Source: Microbacterium foliorum (GTDB taxonomy: Bacteria; Actinomycetota; Actinomycetes; Actinomycetales; Microbacteriaceae). From it: a DNA stretch of 64,000 nt. The DNA lies in assembly GCF_006385575.1 (NCBI RefSeq), contig NZ_CP041040.1, forward strand, positions 2,790,001 to 2,854,000, written 5' to 3'. The position numbers were made by a program, and so were the translations under genes. The first letter of the stretch is position 1. Each line of letters starts with the position of its first letter. Below, piece after piece: positions 55,187 to 64,000 of this stretch. The notes below the pieces were generated by a model. The model was not told where the DNA came from. It saw only the letters and a list, made by a program, of their open reading frames with translations, and did no database searches.

Positions 55187-55379
55187 GGTGAAAGGCTAAC
55201 ACAACGCCGAAGCGCAACTCCTTAGGAGGCAGCTTGGGCATAGGGACTTCCTCCCGGGCCAACCCGCCCGCTCGACTAGCCATCTCAGATGTCACCTGGC
55301 CCTACAGCAGTCCCAATCAACCTGCCTGAGCACTACAGCTAGATGTAGTTCCCCGGGACGTTGTGATCACGTGAGTTAG

Positions 55380-55439
55380 CGAAGACCTCCGGGCAGGATG
55401 TGGGTTACCACACTCACATTCCACACACGGAGGTCTTCG
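55380..55439 (+). promoter_or_regulatory. 12-bp hairpin hiding the transposase ribosome binding site
   Basis: CGAAGACCTCCG (55380-55391) pairs perfectly with CGGAGGTCTTCG (55428-55439). The right arm contains GGAGG and the first base of the GTG start codon. RNA read in from outside the element would fold and block translation; a transcript starting inside the loop would not contain the left arm. Confidence 0.75.
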
Positions 55440-56404
55440 TGACTCACAGTAACGCACCCTTAACGCCTGTTGGTCGGGCTCGTCTGGCCGACCTGATCAA
55501 CACTCAAGGGTGGTCGGTGCGGCGAGCGGCCGAGCGGTTCCAGGTGTCGCCGGCAACAGCATCGAAGTGGGCGAAGCGAGCTCGCGCGGGCGCCTCTATG
55601 ACGGATCGTTCCTCCCGCCCTCATCGCAGTTCTGCGCGCACCGCGCAGCGCCTCGAGCGGCGGATCGTCGCGTTGCGGTTCACGAGACGATGGGGTCCGC
55701 ATCGGATCGGGTATCACCTCCGCATGCCCCGCTCCACCGTCGAGCGGGTTCTGCATCGGTACCGGATGCCGATCCTGACGCACGTCGATCAGGCCACCGG
55801 TCTCCCGGTCCGGCGGCCGAAACCCGTTCGCTACGAACGAGGACAGCCCGGCGACCTCATCCACGTCGACATCAAGAAGCAAGGCCGTATCCCTGATGGT
55901 GGCGGGCATCGGATGCTGGGCCGCACGATCGGGAACCGGCACAACAAGAAGAGGGGCCGCGGCTACGCGTTCCTCCATCACGCCGTCGATGACCACTCCC
56001 GGCTCGCCTATTCAGAGATCCTCGACGACGAACGCAAGGAGACAGCTTCAGCGTTCTGGGTGAGAGCCAACGCGTTCTTCGCACGCGCGGGCATCACCGT
56101 CCGGGAGGTGCTCACCGACAATGGTGCTTGCTATCGCTCGCGCGCTTTCGCGACCGCTCTTGGACCCGACATCAAGCACCGATTCACGAAGCCCTACCGC
56201 CCGCAAACGAACGGGAAGGTCGAACGCTTCAACCGCACCCTCGCCCAGGAATGGGCCTACGCCGCCACCTGCGCCAGCGACGAAGCCCGCACAGCCACCT
56301 ACGACGCCTGGCTCCACCACTACAATCACCACAGACCCCACACTGGCATCAGCGGCCAAACACCATCAACCCGCGTTCACAACCTCACGAGGAAGAACAA
56401 CTAG
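55439..56404 (+). CDS. IS481-family transposase
   Basis: 321 residues. N-terminal helix-turn-helix (RRAAERFQVSPATASKWAKR); DDE core with Asp in LIHVDIKKQGRI, Asp in EVLTDNGACYRS and Glu in RPQTNGKVERFNRTL; C-terminal YNHHRPHTGISGQTPSTRV. All three acidic residues are present, so the enzyme may be active. GTG 55439 follows GGAGG by five bases; the ATG at 55400 lies inside the hairpin and is rejected. Confidence 0.92.
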   Translation: MTHSNAPLTPVGRARLADLINTQGWSVRRAAERFQVSPATASKWAKRARAGASMTDRSSRPHRSSARTAQRLERRIVALRFTRRWGPHRIGYHLRMPRSTVERVLHRYRMPILTHVDQATGLPVRRPKPVRYERGQPGDLIHVDIKKQGRIPDGGGHRMLGRTIGNRHNKKRGRGYAFLHHAVDDHSRLAYSEILDDERKETASAFWVRANAFFARAGITVREVLTDNGACYRSRAFATALGPDIKHRFTKPYRPQTNGKVERFNRTLAQEWAYAATCASDEARTATYDAWLHHYNHHRPHTGISGQTPSTRVHNLTRKNN

Positions 56405-56414
56405 ACACGTTCAC

Positions 56415-57077
56415 TCAGACAGGAATCCGCACCGTAGGCGCGTCCCCCGTCTCCCAGAAGTCCGCGTCCAGCACGCGGGTCACCGGATCTGGCTCCTCGG
56501 CCCACGCCGGCGCCGCCTGCACCGGTGACGCCTGACGAGCGACAGCACGCGCCGCGTTCTGCCGCTGCAGTTCGGCCGCGGCGGCACGACGCTCCCACAG
56601 CTCGCGTTCGATCATCGTGCGGTCGCGGGCGTGGATCATCGCCCTCAGGATCATCGCCAGCAGCAGCCCCGTGTATCCGCCGATCGTGTTCGCGAGCACG
56701 TCGAGAACGGTCGATACGCGCTCATCGAGGGCGATGCCCTGCGTGAACTCGATCGCCCCGGAGAAGGCGGGGAGGAGGAAGATCGCGAGCCACCATGCCT
56801 TGCGGGCGAGCGCCAGACCGAGCAGGAAGCCGAGCGGCACGAACATGCCGATGTTCGCCACGAACTCCAGCTCGTTGTAGTCGAATCGCTCCGGTACACC
56901 GAGGTTGTGCAGTGCACGGAGCACCCGCGCTGCGATGCTGTCGAACTCGAGCTGCTGAGGCTGCGGCCACATCGTGACCAGCAGAACGAACGCAGAGTAC
57001 ACGACGAGCAGCAGTGTCGAGATCCACAGCCGCGCATGGCTTCGCGGCGGCGGGGGCCCTACCTGGATCTGTGTCAT
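56415..57077 (-). CDS. VanZ-like membrane protein
   Basis: 220 residues with four or five membrane helices and the VanZ-like pattern NIGMFVPLGFLLGLAL, then SGAIEFTQGIALDERVSTVLD (split here by position) and DVLANTIGGYTGLLL. The C-terminal 70 residues are cytoplasmic and Ala/Arg-rich. VanZ-like proteins affect teicoplanin sensitivity or envelope functions in some bacteria; the role here is unknown. Its stop lies a few bases from the IS481 right end, so its C-terminus could have been altered by the insertion. Confidence 0.8.
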   Translation of the reverse strand: MTQIQVGPPPPRSHARLWISTLLLVVYSAFVLLVTMWPQPQQLEFDSIAARVLRALHNLGVPERFDYNELEFVANIGMFVPLGFLLGLALARKAWWLAIFLLPAFSGAIEFTQGIALDERVSTVLDVLANTIGGYTGLLLAMILRAMIHARDRTMIERELWERRAAAAELQRQNAARAVARQASPVQAAPAWAEEPDPVTRVLDADFWETGDAPTVRIPV

Positions 57078-57211
57078 GGTCGCGTTCCTCTCTCATGCCC
57101 GAGGTCGGGCGACGGCGATGCCCGCGGGCAGGCTCGCGCCATGTTATCCGTCACGAATCACGACTCGCCGCGAAGTCGCCGAGAAACGCACTCCCTCCCG
57201 AGCAGCCCGCA

Positions 57212-57259
57212 CCCGGGTACGACATCCGCACCCCGGGTACGACCTCGCCCGGGTACGAC
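57212..57259. repeat. Three direct copies of CCCGGGTACGAC
   Basis: Copies start at 57212, 57232 and 57248 (20 and 16 bases apart), between the VanZ-like gene and the tuf terminator. Each contains the palindrome CCCGGG. It looks like a small intergenic repeat family, unrelated to the GAGACC arrays. Confidence 0.75.
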
Positions 57260-57262
57260 AAA

Positions 57263-57288
57263 GGGGCCGGACCCGAAGGCCCGACCCC
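57263..57288 (-). terminator. Terminator of tuf
   Basis: GGGGCCGGACC (57263-57273) pairs, with two wobbles, with GGCCCGACCCC (57278-57288) around a four-base loop; on the minus strand TTTGTCG follows. It lies just after the tuf stop. Confidence 0.75.
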
Positions 57289-57307
57289 TGTGCCAGAAAG
57301 CAGATGC

Positions 57308-58498
<1,191 letters not shown>

Positions 58499-58608
58499 TG
58501 GGTCCTCCTCAGGACGTCATGTAGAGGGTGCCGGGCACTGGTTTGCGACCGGTTCTCTACGGGTGTGAATCTCAGTTTAGTAGAGAGGGAATGTGAAGTT
58601 GTAGGTGA

Positions 58609-58640
58609 CCTGGGAGCCGAGCCGGAACCCGGCTCCCAGG
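58609..58640 (-). terminator. Hairpin between fusA and tuf
   Basis: CCTGGGAGCCG (58609-58619) and CGGCTCCCAGG (58630-58640), loop ten bases, starting six bases after the fusA stop on the minus strand. No T-run; probably attenuates read-through into tuf or marks an RNA end. Confidence 0.55.
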
Positions 58641-58646
58641 AAAGTG

Positions 58647-60764
58647 TTACTCGCCGCCCTGGTGCTTCTGGACGATCTCGTCGGCCACAGCGCGGGGAAC
58701 CTCAGCGTAGCTGTTGAACTCCATCGAGTAGACGGCGCGGCCCGAGGTCTTCGAGCGCAGGTCGCCGATGTAGCCGAACATCTCGGACAGCGGGACGTGT
58801 GCACGGACGACCTTGACGCCTGCGGCGTCTTCCATCGACTGGATCTGGCCGCGACGCGAGTTCAGGTCGCCGATGACGTCGCCCATGTACTCCTCGGGCG
58901 TACGCACCTCGACCGCCATGAGCGGCTCGAGGAGCGCCGGGTTGGCCCGACGCAGGGCTTCCTTCATGCCCATGGATCCTGCGATCTTGAACGCCATCTC
59001 CGAAGAGTCGACGTCGTGAGCAGCACCATCGACGATCGTCGCCTTGACGCCGACGATCGGGTAGCCGGCGAGCACGCCGACGTTCATCGCGTCCTGGAAG
59101 CCGGCATCGATCGAGCCGATGTACTCACGCGGGATGCGACCACCGGTGACCGAGTTGACGAATTCGTACGTCTTCTCGTCGTCGAGGTCGAGCGGCTCGA
59201 TGTTGAACTGGATCTTCGCGAACTGACCCGAACCACCGGTCTGCTTCTTGTGCGTGTAGTCGTACTTCTCGACGGCCTTGCGGATCGTCTCGCGGTACGC
59301 CACCTGCGGCTTGCCGACGTTCGCCTCGACGTTGAACTCGCGCTTCATGCGGTCGACGAGGATGTCGAGGTGCAGCTCGCCCATGCCCTTGATGGTCGTC
59401 TGACCGGTCTCGGGGTTGAGCTCCGTGCGGAAGGTCGGGTCCTCTTCAGCGAGCTTCTGGATGGCGACACCCAGCTTCTCCTGGTCGGCCTTGGTCTTCG
59501 GCTCGATCGCGACCTCGATGACGGGCTCGGGGAACGTCATCGACTCGAGGACGACCGGCGAGGTCGGGTCGGTGAGGGTGTCACCGGTGGTGGTGTCCTT
59601 CAGACCGATGACGGCGTAGATGTTGCCCGCCGTGACCGAGGGAACCGGAATCTCCTTGTTGGCGTGCATCTGGAAGATCTTCCCGATGCGCTCCTTCTTG
59701 CCCTTGGTCGAGTTGACGACCGCAGCGCCGGAGTCGAGCTGGCCCGAGTAGACGCGCACGTAGGTCAGACGACCGAAGAACGGGTGCACCGCGACCTTGA
59801 ACGCGAGAGCCGCGAACGGGTCCTTCGCGTCGGGGTGACGCTCGATGATCGTGTCGTAGTCCTTGGGGTCGTGCGCCTCGATCGAGCCCACGTCGAGCGG
59901 GTTCGGGAGGTAGTCGACGACGGCGTCCAGCATCGGCTGCACACCACGGTTCTTGAACGCCGAACCGCAGAGGACCGGGTAGATCTCGGAAGCCACGGTG
60001 AGCTTGCGGATCGCGCCCTTGATCTCGGCGACGGTCAGTTCTTCGCCACCGAAGAACTTCTCGAGCAGAGCGTCGTCGGTCTCGGCGACGGTCTCGAGGA
60101 GCTGCTGACGGTACTCGTCTGCCTTCTCCTTGAGGTCGGCCGGGATCTCCTGGACCTCGTAGGAGGCTCCCATGGTGACGTCACCCTTGGAGTCACCGGC
60201 CCAGACGAGTGCGCGCATCTCGACGAGGTCGATGACGCCGACGAAGTCGTTCTCCGCACCGATGGGCAGCTGGATGACCAGCGGCTTGGCGCCGAGGCGG
60301 TTGATGATGGTGTCGACGGTGAAGTAGAAGTCCGCGCCGAGCTTGTCCATCTTGTTGACGAAGCAGATGCGGGGGACGTTGTACTTGTCGGCCTGACGCC
60401 ACACGGTCTCGGACTGGGGCTCGACGCCCTCCTTGCCGTCGAACACTGCGACAGCACCGTCGAGGACGCGGAGCGAGCGCTCCACCTCGACCGTGAAGTC
60501 CACGTGACCGGGGGTGTCGATGATGTTGATCTGGTTCTTGTTCCAGTAGCAGGTCACGGCGGCAGACGTGATCGTGATGCCGCGCTCCTTCTCCTGCTCC
60601 ATCCAGTCGGTGGTCGAGGCACCGTCATGGGTCTCGCCGAGCTTGTGGTTGACGCCCGTGTAGAACAGGATGCGCTCGGTGGTGGTGGTCTTGCCGGCAT
60701 CGATGTGAGCCATGATGCCGATGTTCCGAACCTTGCTCAGGTCGGTGAGCACGTCTTGTGCCAC
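58647..60764 (-). CDS. fusA: Elongation factor G
   Basis: 705 residues. GTPase motifs [32 protein letters not shown]; domain IV with [20 protein letters not shown]; complete five-domain protein that drives translocation. Start is GTG 60764 with AAGGAC upstream. Confidence 0.98.
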   Translation of the reverse strand: MAQDVLTDLSKVRNIGIMAHIDAGKTTTTERILFYTGVNHKLGETHDGASTTDWMEQEKERGITITSAAVTCYWNKNQINIIDTPGHVDFTVEVERSLRVLDGAVAVFDGKEGVEPQSETVWRQADKYNVPRICFVNKMDKLGADFYFTVDTIINRLGAKPLVIQLPIGAENDFVGVIDLVEMRALVWAGDSKGDVTMGASYEVQEIPADLKEKADEYRQQLLETVAETDDALLEKFFGGEELTVAEIKGAIRKLTVASEIYPVLCGSAFKNRGVQPMLDAVVDYLPNPLDVGSIEAHDPKDYDTIIERHPDAKDPFAALAFKVAVHPFFGRLTYVRVYSGQLDSGAAVVNSTKGKKERIGKIFQMHANKEIPVPSVTAGNIYAVIGLKDTTTGDTLTDPTSPVVLESMTFPEPVIEVAIEPKTKADQEKLGVAIQKLAEEDPTFRTELNPETGQTTIKGMGELHLDILVDRMKREFNVEANVGKPQVAYRETIRKAVEKYDYTHKKQTGGSGQFAKIQFNIEPLDLDDEKTYEFVNSVTGGRIPREYIGSIDAGFQDAMNVGVLAGYPIVGVKATIVDGAAHDVDSSEMAFKIAGSMGMKEALRRANPALLEPLMAVEVRTPEEYMGDVIGDLNSRRGQIQSMEDAAGVKVVRAHVPLSEMFGYIGDLRSKTSGRAVYSMEFNSYAEVPRAVADEIVQKHQGGE

Positions 60765-60809
60765 AGGAGTGTCCTTATCTTTTTGGCAGTCGTACTGCGA
60801 AGAGTGGGT

Positions 60810-60840
60810 GCCTGCCCCCGGCGTGTGGCCGGGGGCAGGC
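60810..60840 (-). other. Perfect 13-bp hairpin between rpsG and fusA
   Basis: GCCTGCCCCCGGC (60810-60822), loop GTGTG, GCCGGGGGCAGGC (60828-60840), nine bases after the rpsG stop on the minus strand. No T-run. Likely an attenuator or RNA-stabilising element. Confidence 0.55.
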
Positions 60841-60848
60841 GAAGCTGT

Positions 60849-61319
60849 TTACCAGCGGTAGTGAGCGAACGCGCGGTTCGACTCGGCCATCTTGTGCGTG
60901 TCCTCGCGGCGCTTGACCGCGGCACCGAGACCGTTCGACGCGTCGAGGATCTCGTTCTGGAGACGCTCGGTCATCGTCTTCTCACGACGACCCTTGGCGT
61001 AGCTGACGAGCCAGCGCAGCGCGAGGGTGTTCGCGCGGTGCGGCTTGACCTCGACCGGAACCTGGTAGGTCGAGCCACCGACGCGGCGGCTCTTGACCTC
61101 GAGAGTCGGGCGCACGTTGTCGAGCGCCTTCTTCAGAGTGGCGACGGCATCCTGACCGTTCTTCGCCTCGACGCCCTTGAGGGCGTTGTAGACGATCGAC
61201 TCGGCGAGCGACTTCTTGCCGTCGACCAGGATCTTGTTGACCAGCTGGCTGACGATCGGAGCGCCGTATACCGGGTCGTTGACGACGGGACGCTTGGGGG
61301 CGGGACCCTTACGAGGCAT
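60849..61319 (-). CDS. rpsG: 30S ribosomal protein S7
   Basis: 156 residues ([20 protein letters not shown] start; [37 protein letters not shown] end). Initiates assembly of the 30S head; represses the str operon in enterobacteria. Confidence 0.98.
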   Translation of the reverse strand: MPRKGPAPKRPVVNDPVYGAPIVSQLVNKILVDGKKSLAESIVYNALKGVEAKNGQDAVATLKKALDNVRPTLEVKSRRVGGSTYQVPVEVKPHRANTLALRWLVSYAKGRREKTMTERLQNEILDASNGLGAAVKRREDTHKMAESNRAFAHYRW

Positions 61320-61324
61320 TGGAC

Positions 61325-61693
61325 TCAGCCCTTCTTTGCGCCGTAGAGGCTGCGAGCCTGCTTACGGTTCTTGACGGCCTGGGTGTCCAGGGCGCCACGG
61401 ACGATCTTGTAGCGAACACCGGGGAGGTCCTTGACACGACCACCGCGGACGAGCACCAGGGAGTGCTCCTGGAGGTTGTGACCCTCACCCGGGATGTAGG
61501 CGGTCACCTCGGTGCCGTTGCGGAGCTTCACACGAGCGACCTTGCGCATCGCCGAGTTCGGCTTCTTCGGGGTGGTGGTGTAGACGCGGGTGCAGACCCC
61601 GGCCTGCTGCGGGTTCGACTTGAGTGCGGGCGCCTTGGTCTTGGTGACCTTGGGCGAGCGACCCTTGCGAACCAACTGCTGAATGGTTGGCAC
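61325..61693 (-). CDS. rpsL: 30S ribosomal protein S12
   Basis: 122 residues. The decoding-site loops with [20 protein letters not shown] (Lys at the streptomycin-sensitivity position in TPKKPN) and [18 protein letters not shown] appear wild type. GTG start preceded by GAGGAGAG. First gene of the str operon. Confidence 0.98.
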   Translation of the reverse strand: MPTIQQLVRKGRSPKVTKTKAPALKSNPQQAGVCTRVYTTTPKKPNSAMRKVARVKLRNGTEVTAYIPGEGHNLQEHSLVLVRGGRVKDLPGVRYKIVRGALDTQAVKNRKQARSLYGAKKG

Positions 61694-61860
61694 GTTCTCT
61701 CCTCATAATGCTGCACGGTGACAGCGTGATGGGTTTCACATCAGTGACCCACCGGCACGCCGGAATCGACGAGCCTTTGTGGTGGTGGGTATGCCGTGGG
61801 GGCGGACCGGCATGGTGCCGACGCCCAGCGCGCACGTCGAGACGTGCACACACCTGATCA

Positions 61861-61889
61861 AGTGTAATGCCACGTAACGTGGTGGTCAA
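61861..61889 (-). promoter_or_regulatory. Promoter of the str operon with palindrome in the spacer
   Basis: On the minus strand TTGACC (61889-61884), 17 bases, TACACT (61866-61861). The spacer contains the near-perfect palindrome CCACGTTACGTGG (61882-61870). Start site near 61854, leader about 160 bases with a GCACGTC/GACGTGC inverted repeat (61832-61847) just after the start. Confidence 0.75.
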
Positions 61890-61912
61890 ATGAGGGCCGG
61901 TGCCCCGCCCTG

Positions 61913-64000
61913 TCAGCGCAGGTCCCGGACGCGCGCTGCCACACCGCTCCCCTCCCCCGTCCGGCGTTCGGCGGTGACCGCGATGATCAGCAGCACCGCG
62001 CCGATCACCGCGAGCGTGATCCACCACGGCATCGACTCCACACCCCGACCGATCTGCACAGAGAACACGAACACGTTCTCGATCGGCAGCACGACCAGGC
62101 CGAGCAGGAACGGGGCGGCGAGTCGGTCGCGAGAACCCACGAGGATGGCGATCAGTGCGAGCACCATCACGAGGATCGCACGCCAGGTCAGCGGGTCGGT
62201 GAAGGTCGAGACGATCGACGCGATCATCATCGTGACGATGCCCGGCGCGAGCAGGGCCCACGACCCGGTCCAGCGACCCGGCCAACTGTCGATCGTGGGG
62301 CGCGCGACAGCCCGCTCCGACGGCTGTCGGCGCAGGGCGATCACACCGGCGAGCAGGAGGAACGCCCCCAGCGGCAGCGAGAACCACTCGACGCGCAGAT
62401 CCCGCGGGCTCCACGCCACGACAGCGGTCACGAAGGCGATCGCGAACAGGAACCACACCGGCGGCGCCGTCGTGTCTCGCCGTATCACCCGGTGTGCCGT
62501 GACGACGGTCGCCACGAGGTAGCCGAGCATCAGCATCCACATCGGCCAGACCGAGAACCAATCGCGCTCGATCGCGGACCAGGTGCCGACTGCGAGGGCG
62601 AGCGCGGCGGGGGCTCCGAGCCACCTCGTGGTGCGCAGCACCGAGCGATCGGCGGCTGCGCGTCTGATCCCGCGGCCGGCGAGCATCAGCGCCGCGGCGC
62701 CCACGGCGCTGACGCCGAAACAGCAGAGGAAGAGTGCGAGACCGTGCACCGAGGGCAGGTCCCCGACCAGTCCGATGCGGATGCCCTGGAGCGGCCCGAC
62801 GGTCGCCGCGAGTGCCGCTGCCACGAGGATCGGTATGCGCAGTGCACGCACGCGATGCAGGCGGGATCCCGCTCGCACCCGGACGAGCAGGATCTCCGGG
62901 ATCAGCAGAACCCACGCCGCGGCGAGGAGCCCACCGACCCGCCACGCGACAGCGGGCTGACCGTCGTCGAGCCCTGCAACGGCGACGGTCGCCAGCAGCG
63001 GGGCGACGGCAAGGAGGAGCCCGGCGGAGAACAGCGCCGTCGAGCGGTGTCCGCGGAGCGTGAGGAGCAGCCCGACGAGTGCGGCGCCGAGAGTCGGCGG
63101 CAACAGGTACGCCTCGAGCACCTCGACGCCTGCGATGCCCCAGGTGCACCACAGCGCACCCGTGAAGGCGGCACTGGCCACCACCCACGCGTGACGGCGA
63201 GCGGCGAAGAGAGCGGCGGACACCGCTCCGACGCCGATGATCAACAGCACGAGCAGTGCCGTGCCGAGCCCGGCCGCGTCGCGCGCGAGTGCGAGCGCCG
63301 TCGCGATCGCCCCGGTGAGCAGCGCCGAGGCCTCGATCGCGAAGCGAGCGGCGTTCATCGTGCGGGCGGAATGCCCGCTGGCGGCGAGCACGTCCGTCAC
63401 GAGCGACGAGGAGGCGAGGGCGAGTGCGACCACGACTGCCACGATCGGCAGGACGATCGGGGATCCGCTCGAGGCCAGGAACTGCGCACCCAGGCACACG
63501 ATGACCACGGACAGCGTGGGTACGAGCATCCCGGCCGCCACCGTGCGGACCAGCGGCGTGAGCCCCGGCCGACGGGTGAGGAGCAACGTGATCGCCAGCA
63601 CGGACATCAGCCCTGTCGACAGCGCCGTCCAGCCGCTGCGCTCGATGACCACCTGCAGCACCCCGATGCCGAACGGCACAGCCGAGACGACCAGGATCGC
63701 CTGCCAGGAGCGGGCGCCGATCGCGGTCAGATACGTGGCTGCGATCGCGACCACCAGGCCAGCGGATGCGGTGAGGCACAGCTGTGCGATGCCGTCGACC
63801 CCGCTCTCTGCGAGAGCCGTCGCGACCAGGACCAGGCCGTAGGCGAAGCCGGCACCGACGTAGAGGAATCGCCAGCGCGCAGGACGCACCGCGGCGAGGG
63901 CGGCGACAGCGAGAAGCGTCGCCGCCCCCGCTGCCGGGACGATCGACGGCTCGCGCCAGGCCACCATCACGGCCGAGGCGAGAGCCAGATGACCGGCGAC
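61913..64000 (-). CDS. Large multi-spanning membrane protein (SCO7613-like), 5' end outside window
   Basis: At least 695 residues and open to the right edge of the window. About 20 predicted membrane helices in short repeated blocks rich in Ala/Leu/Val, with a conserved-looking tail (PFLLGLVVLPIENVFVFSVQ, then GRGVESMPWWI). This is typical of the SCO7613 C-terminal-domain membrane proteins of actinobacteria, whose function is unknown. The true start lies beyond position 64000, because the frame stays open to the edge. The rpsL promoter lies immediately downstream. Confidence 0.8.
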   Translation of the reverse strand, partial: VAGHLALASAVMVAWREPSIVPAAGAATLLAVAALAAVRPARWRFLYVGAGFAYGLVLVATALAESGVDGIAQLCLTASAGLVVAIAATYLTAIGARSWQAILVVSAVPFGIGVLQVVIERSGWTALSTGLMSVLAITLLLTRRPGLTPLVRTVAAGMLVPTLSVVIVCLGAQFLASSGSPIVLPIVAVVVALALASSSLVTDVLAASGHSARTMNAARFAIEASALLTGAIATALALARDAAGLGTALLVLLIIGVGAVSAALFAARRHAWVVASAAFTGALWCTWGIAGVEVLEAYLLPPTLGAALVGLLLTLRGHRSTALFSAGLLLAVAPLLATVAVAGLDDGQPAVAWRVGGLLAAAWVLLIPEILLVRVRAGSRLHRVRALRIPILVAAALAATVGPLQGIRIGLVGDLPSVHGLALFLCCFGVSAVGAAALMLAGRGIRRAAADRSVLRTTRWLGAPAALALAVGTWSAIERDWFSVWPMWMLMLGYLVATVVTAHRVIRRDTTAPPVWFLFAIAFVTAVVAWSPRDLRVEWFSLPLGAFLLLAGVIALRRQPSERAVARPTIDSWPGRWTGSWALLAPGIVTMMIASIVSTFTDPLTWRAILVMVLALIAILVGSRDRLAAPFLLGLVVLPIENVFVFSVQIGRGVESMPWWITLAVIGAVLLIIAVTAERRTGEGSGVAARVRDLR

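Larger units (their letters stand above)
55344..56407 (+). mobile_element. IS481-type insertion sequence
   Basis: An apparently complete element with one transposase gene. The ends are approximate: TGTAGTTCCCC near 55344 and, inverted, TGTCTAGTTGTTC ending near 56407 share TAGTT and a nearby GTTGTGA, only a weak terminal repeat. No target duplication could be confirmed. Confidence 0.65.

Overview
The window is high-GC DNA from an actinobacterium. The very G+C-rich codons, frequent GTG starts with a few TTG starts, the actinobacterial EF-Tu, RpoA and ribosomal protein sequences, and the local gene set point to the family Microbacteriaceae, probably Microbacterium or a close relative. The family assignment is inferred from the sequence; no database search was run.

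Layout, left to right. (1) 1-4.6 kb: a two-component system (histidine kinase, with the next gene starting at the left edge) coupled to a small secreted protein with a poly-aspartate tail, a TauE/SafE permease, and a divergent acyl-CoA-synthetase-like gene ending at a bidirectional terminator. (2) 4.6-22.9 kb: the S10, spc and alpha ribosomal superoperon on the minus strand (rpsJ to rplQ, with secY, adk, map, infA and rpoA). It is interrupted between map and infA by a membrane-anchored DsbA-like protein and by an oppositely oriented DUF559/AbiEi-like gene. That gene is flanked on both sides by unusually regular arrays of GAGACC/GGTCTC motifs. (3) 22.9-57 kb: a surface-glycan island of about 33 kb. 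It holds envelope proteins (M23-like protein, lipoprotein, DUF4012 protein, secreted clan-A glycoside hydrolase), a polyprenyl-phosphate sugar transferase, a Wzm/Wzt ABC exporter whose ATPase is fused to a transmembrane and extracytoplasmic region, UDP-glucose dehydrogenase, three GT-B glycosyltransferases, four paralogous two-domain GT2+GT-B glycosyltransferases, three polysaccharide pyruvyl transferases and one glycosyltransferase-like protein. Its right end carries mobile debris (an IS30 fragment nested in IS3 fragments, and an apparently intact IS481-type element), a QueC-like PP-loop protein and a VanZ-like gene. (4) 57.3-61.9 kb: the str operon (rpsL-rpsG-fusA-tuf) with a clear promoter. 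(5) A large multi-spanning membrane protein running off the right edge.

How the genes work together. The str and S10-spc-alpha operons run in the same direction, and the glycan island lies between them. The glycan genes form a plausible pathway: a UDP-glucuronate precursor (Ugd), chain initiation on a lipid carrier (WbaP-like transferase), elongation by many glycosyltransferases, decoration by pyruvyl transferases, export by Wzm/Wzt, and trimming by the secreted hydrolase. Many genes of this island start 6-8 bases after a -10-like hexamer, which suggests leaderless transcripts.

Most unusual items: the phased GAGACC/GGTCTC lattice around the DUF559-like gene, the ABC ATPase fused to a membrane-crossing extracytoplasmic tail, the expanded family of two-domain glycosyltransferases, the QueC-like protein in a glycan locus, and an IS481 transposase whose ribosome binding site is locked in a 12-bp hairpin.
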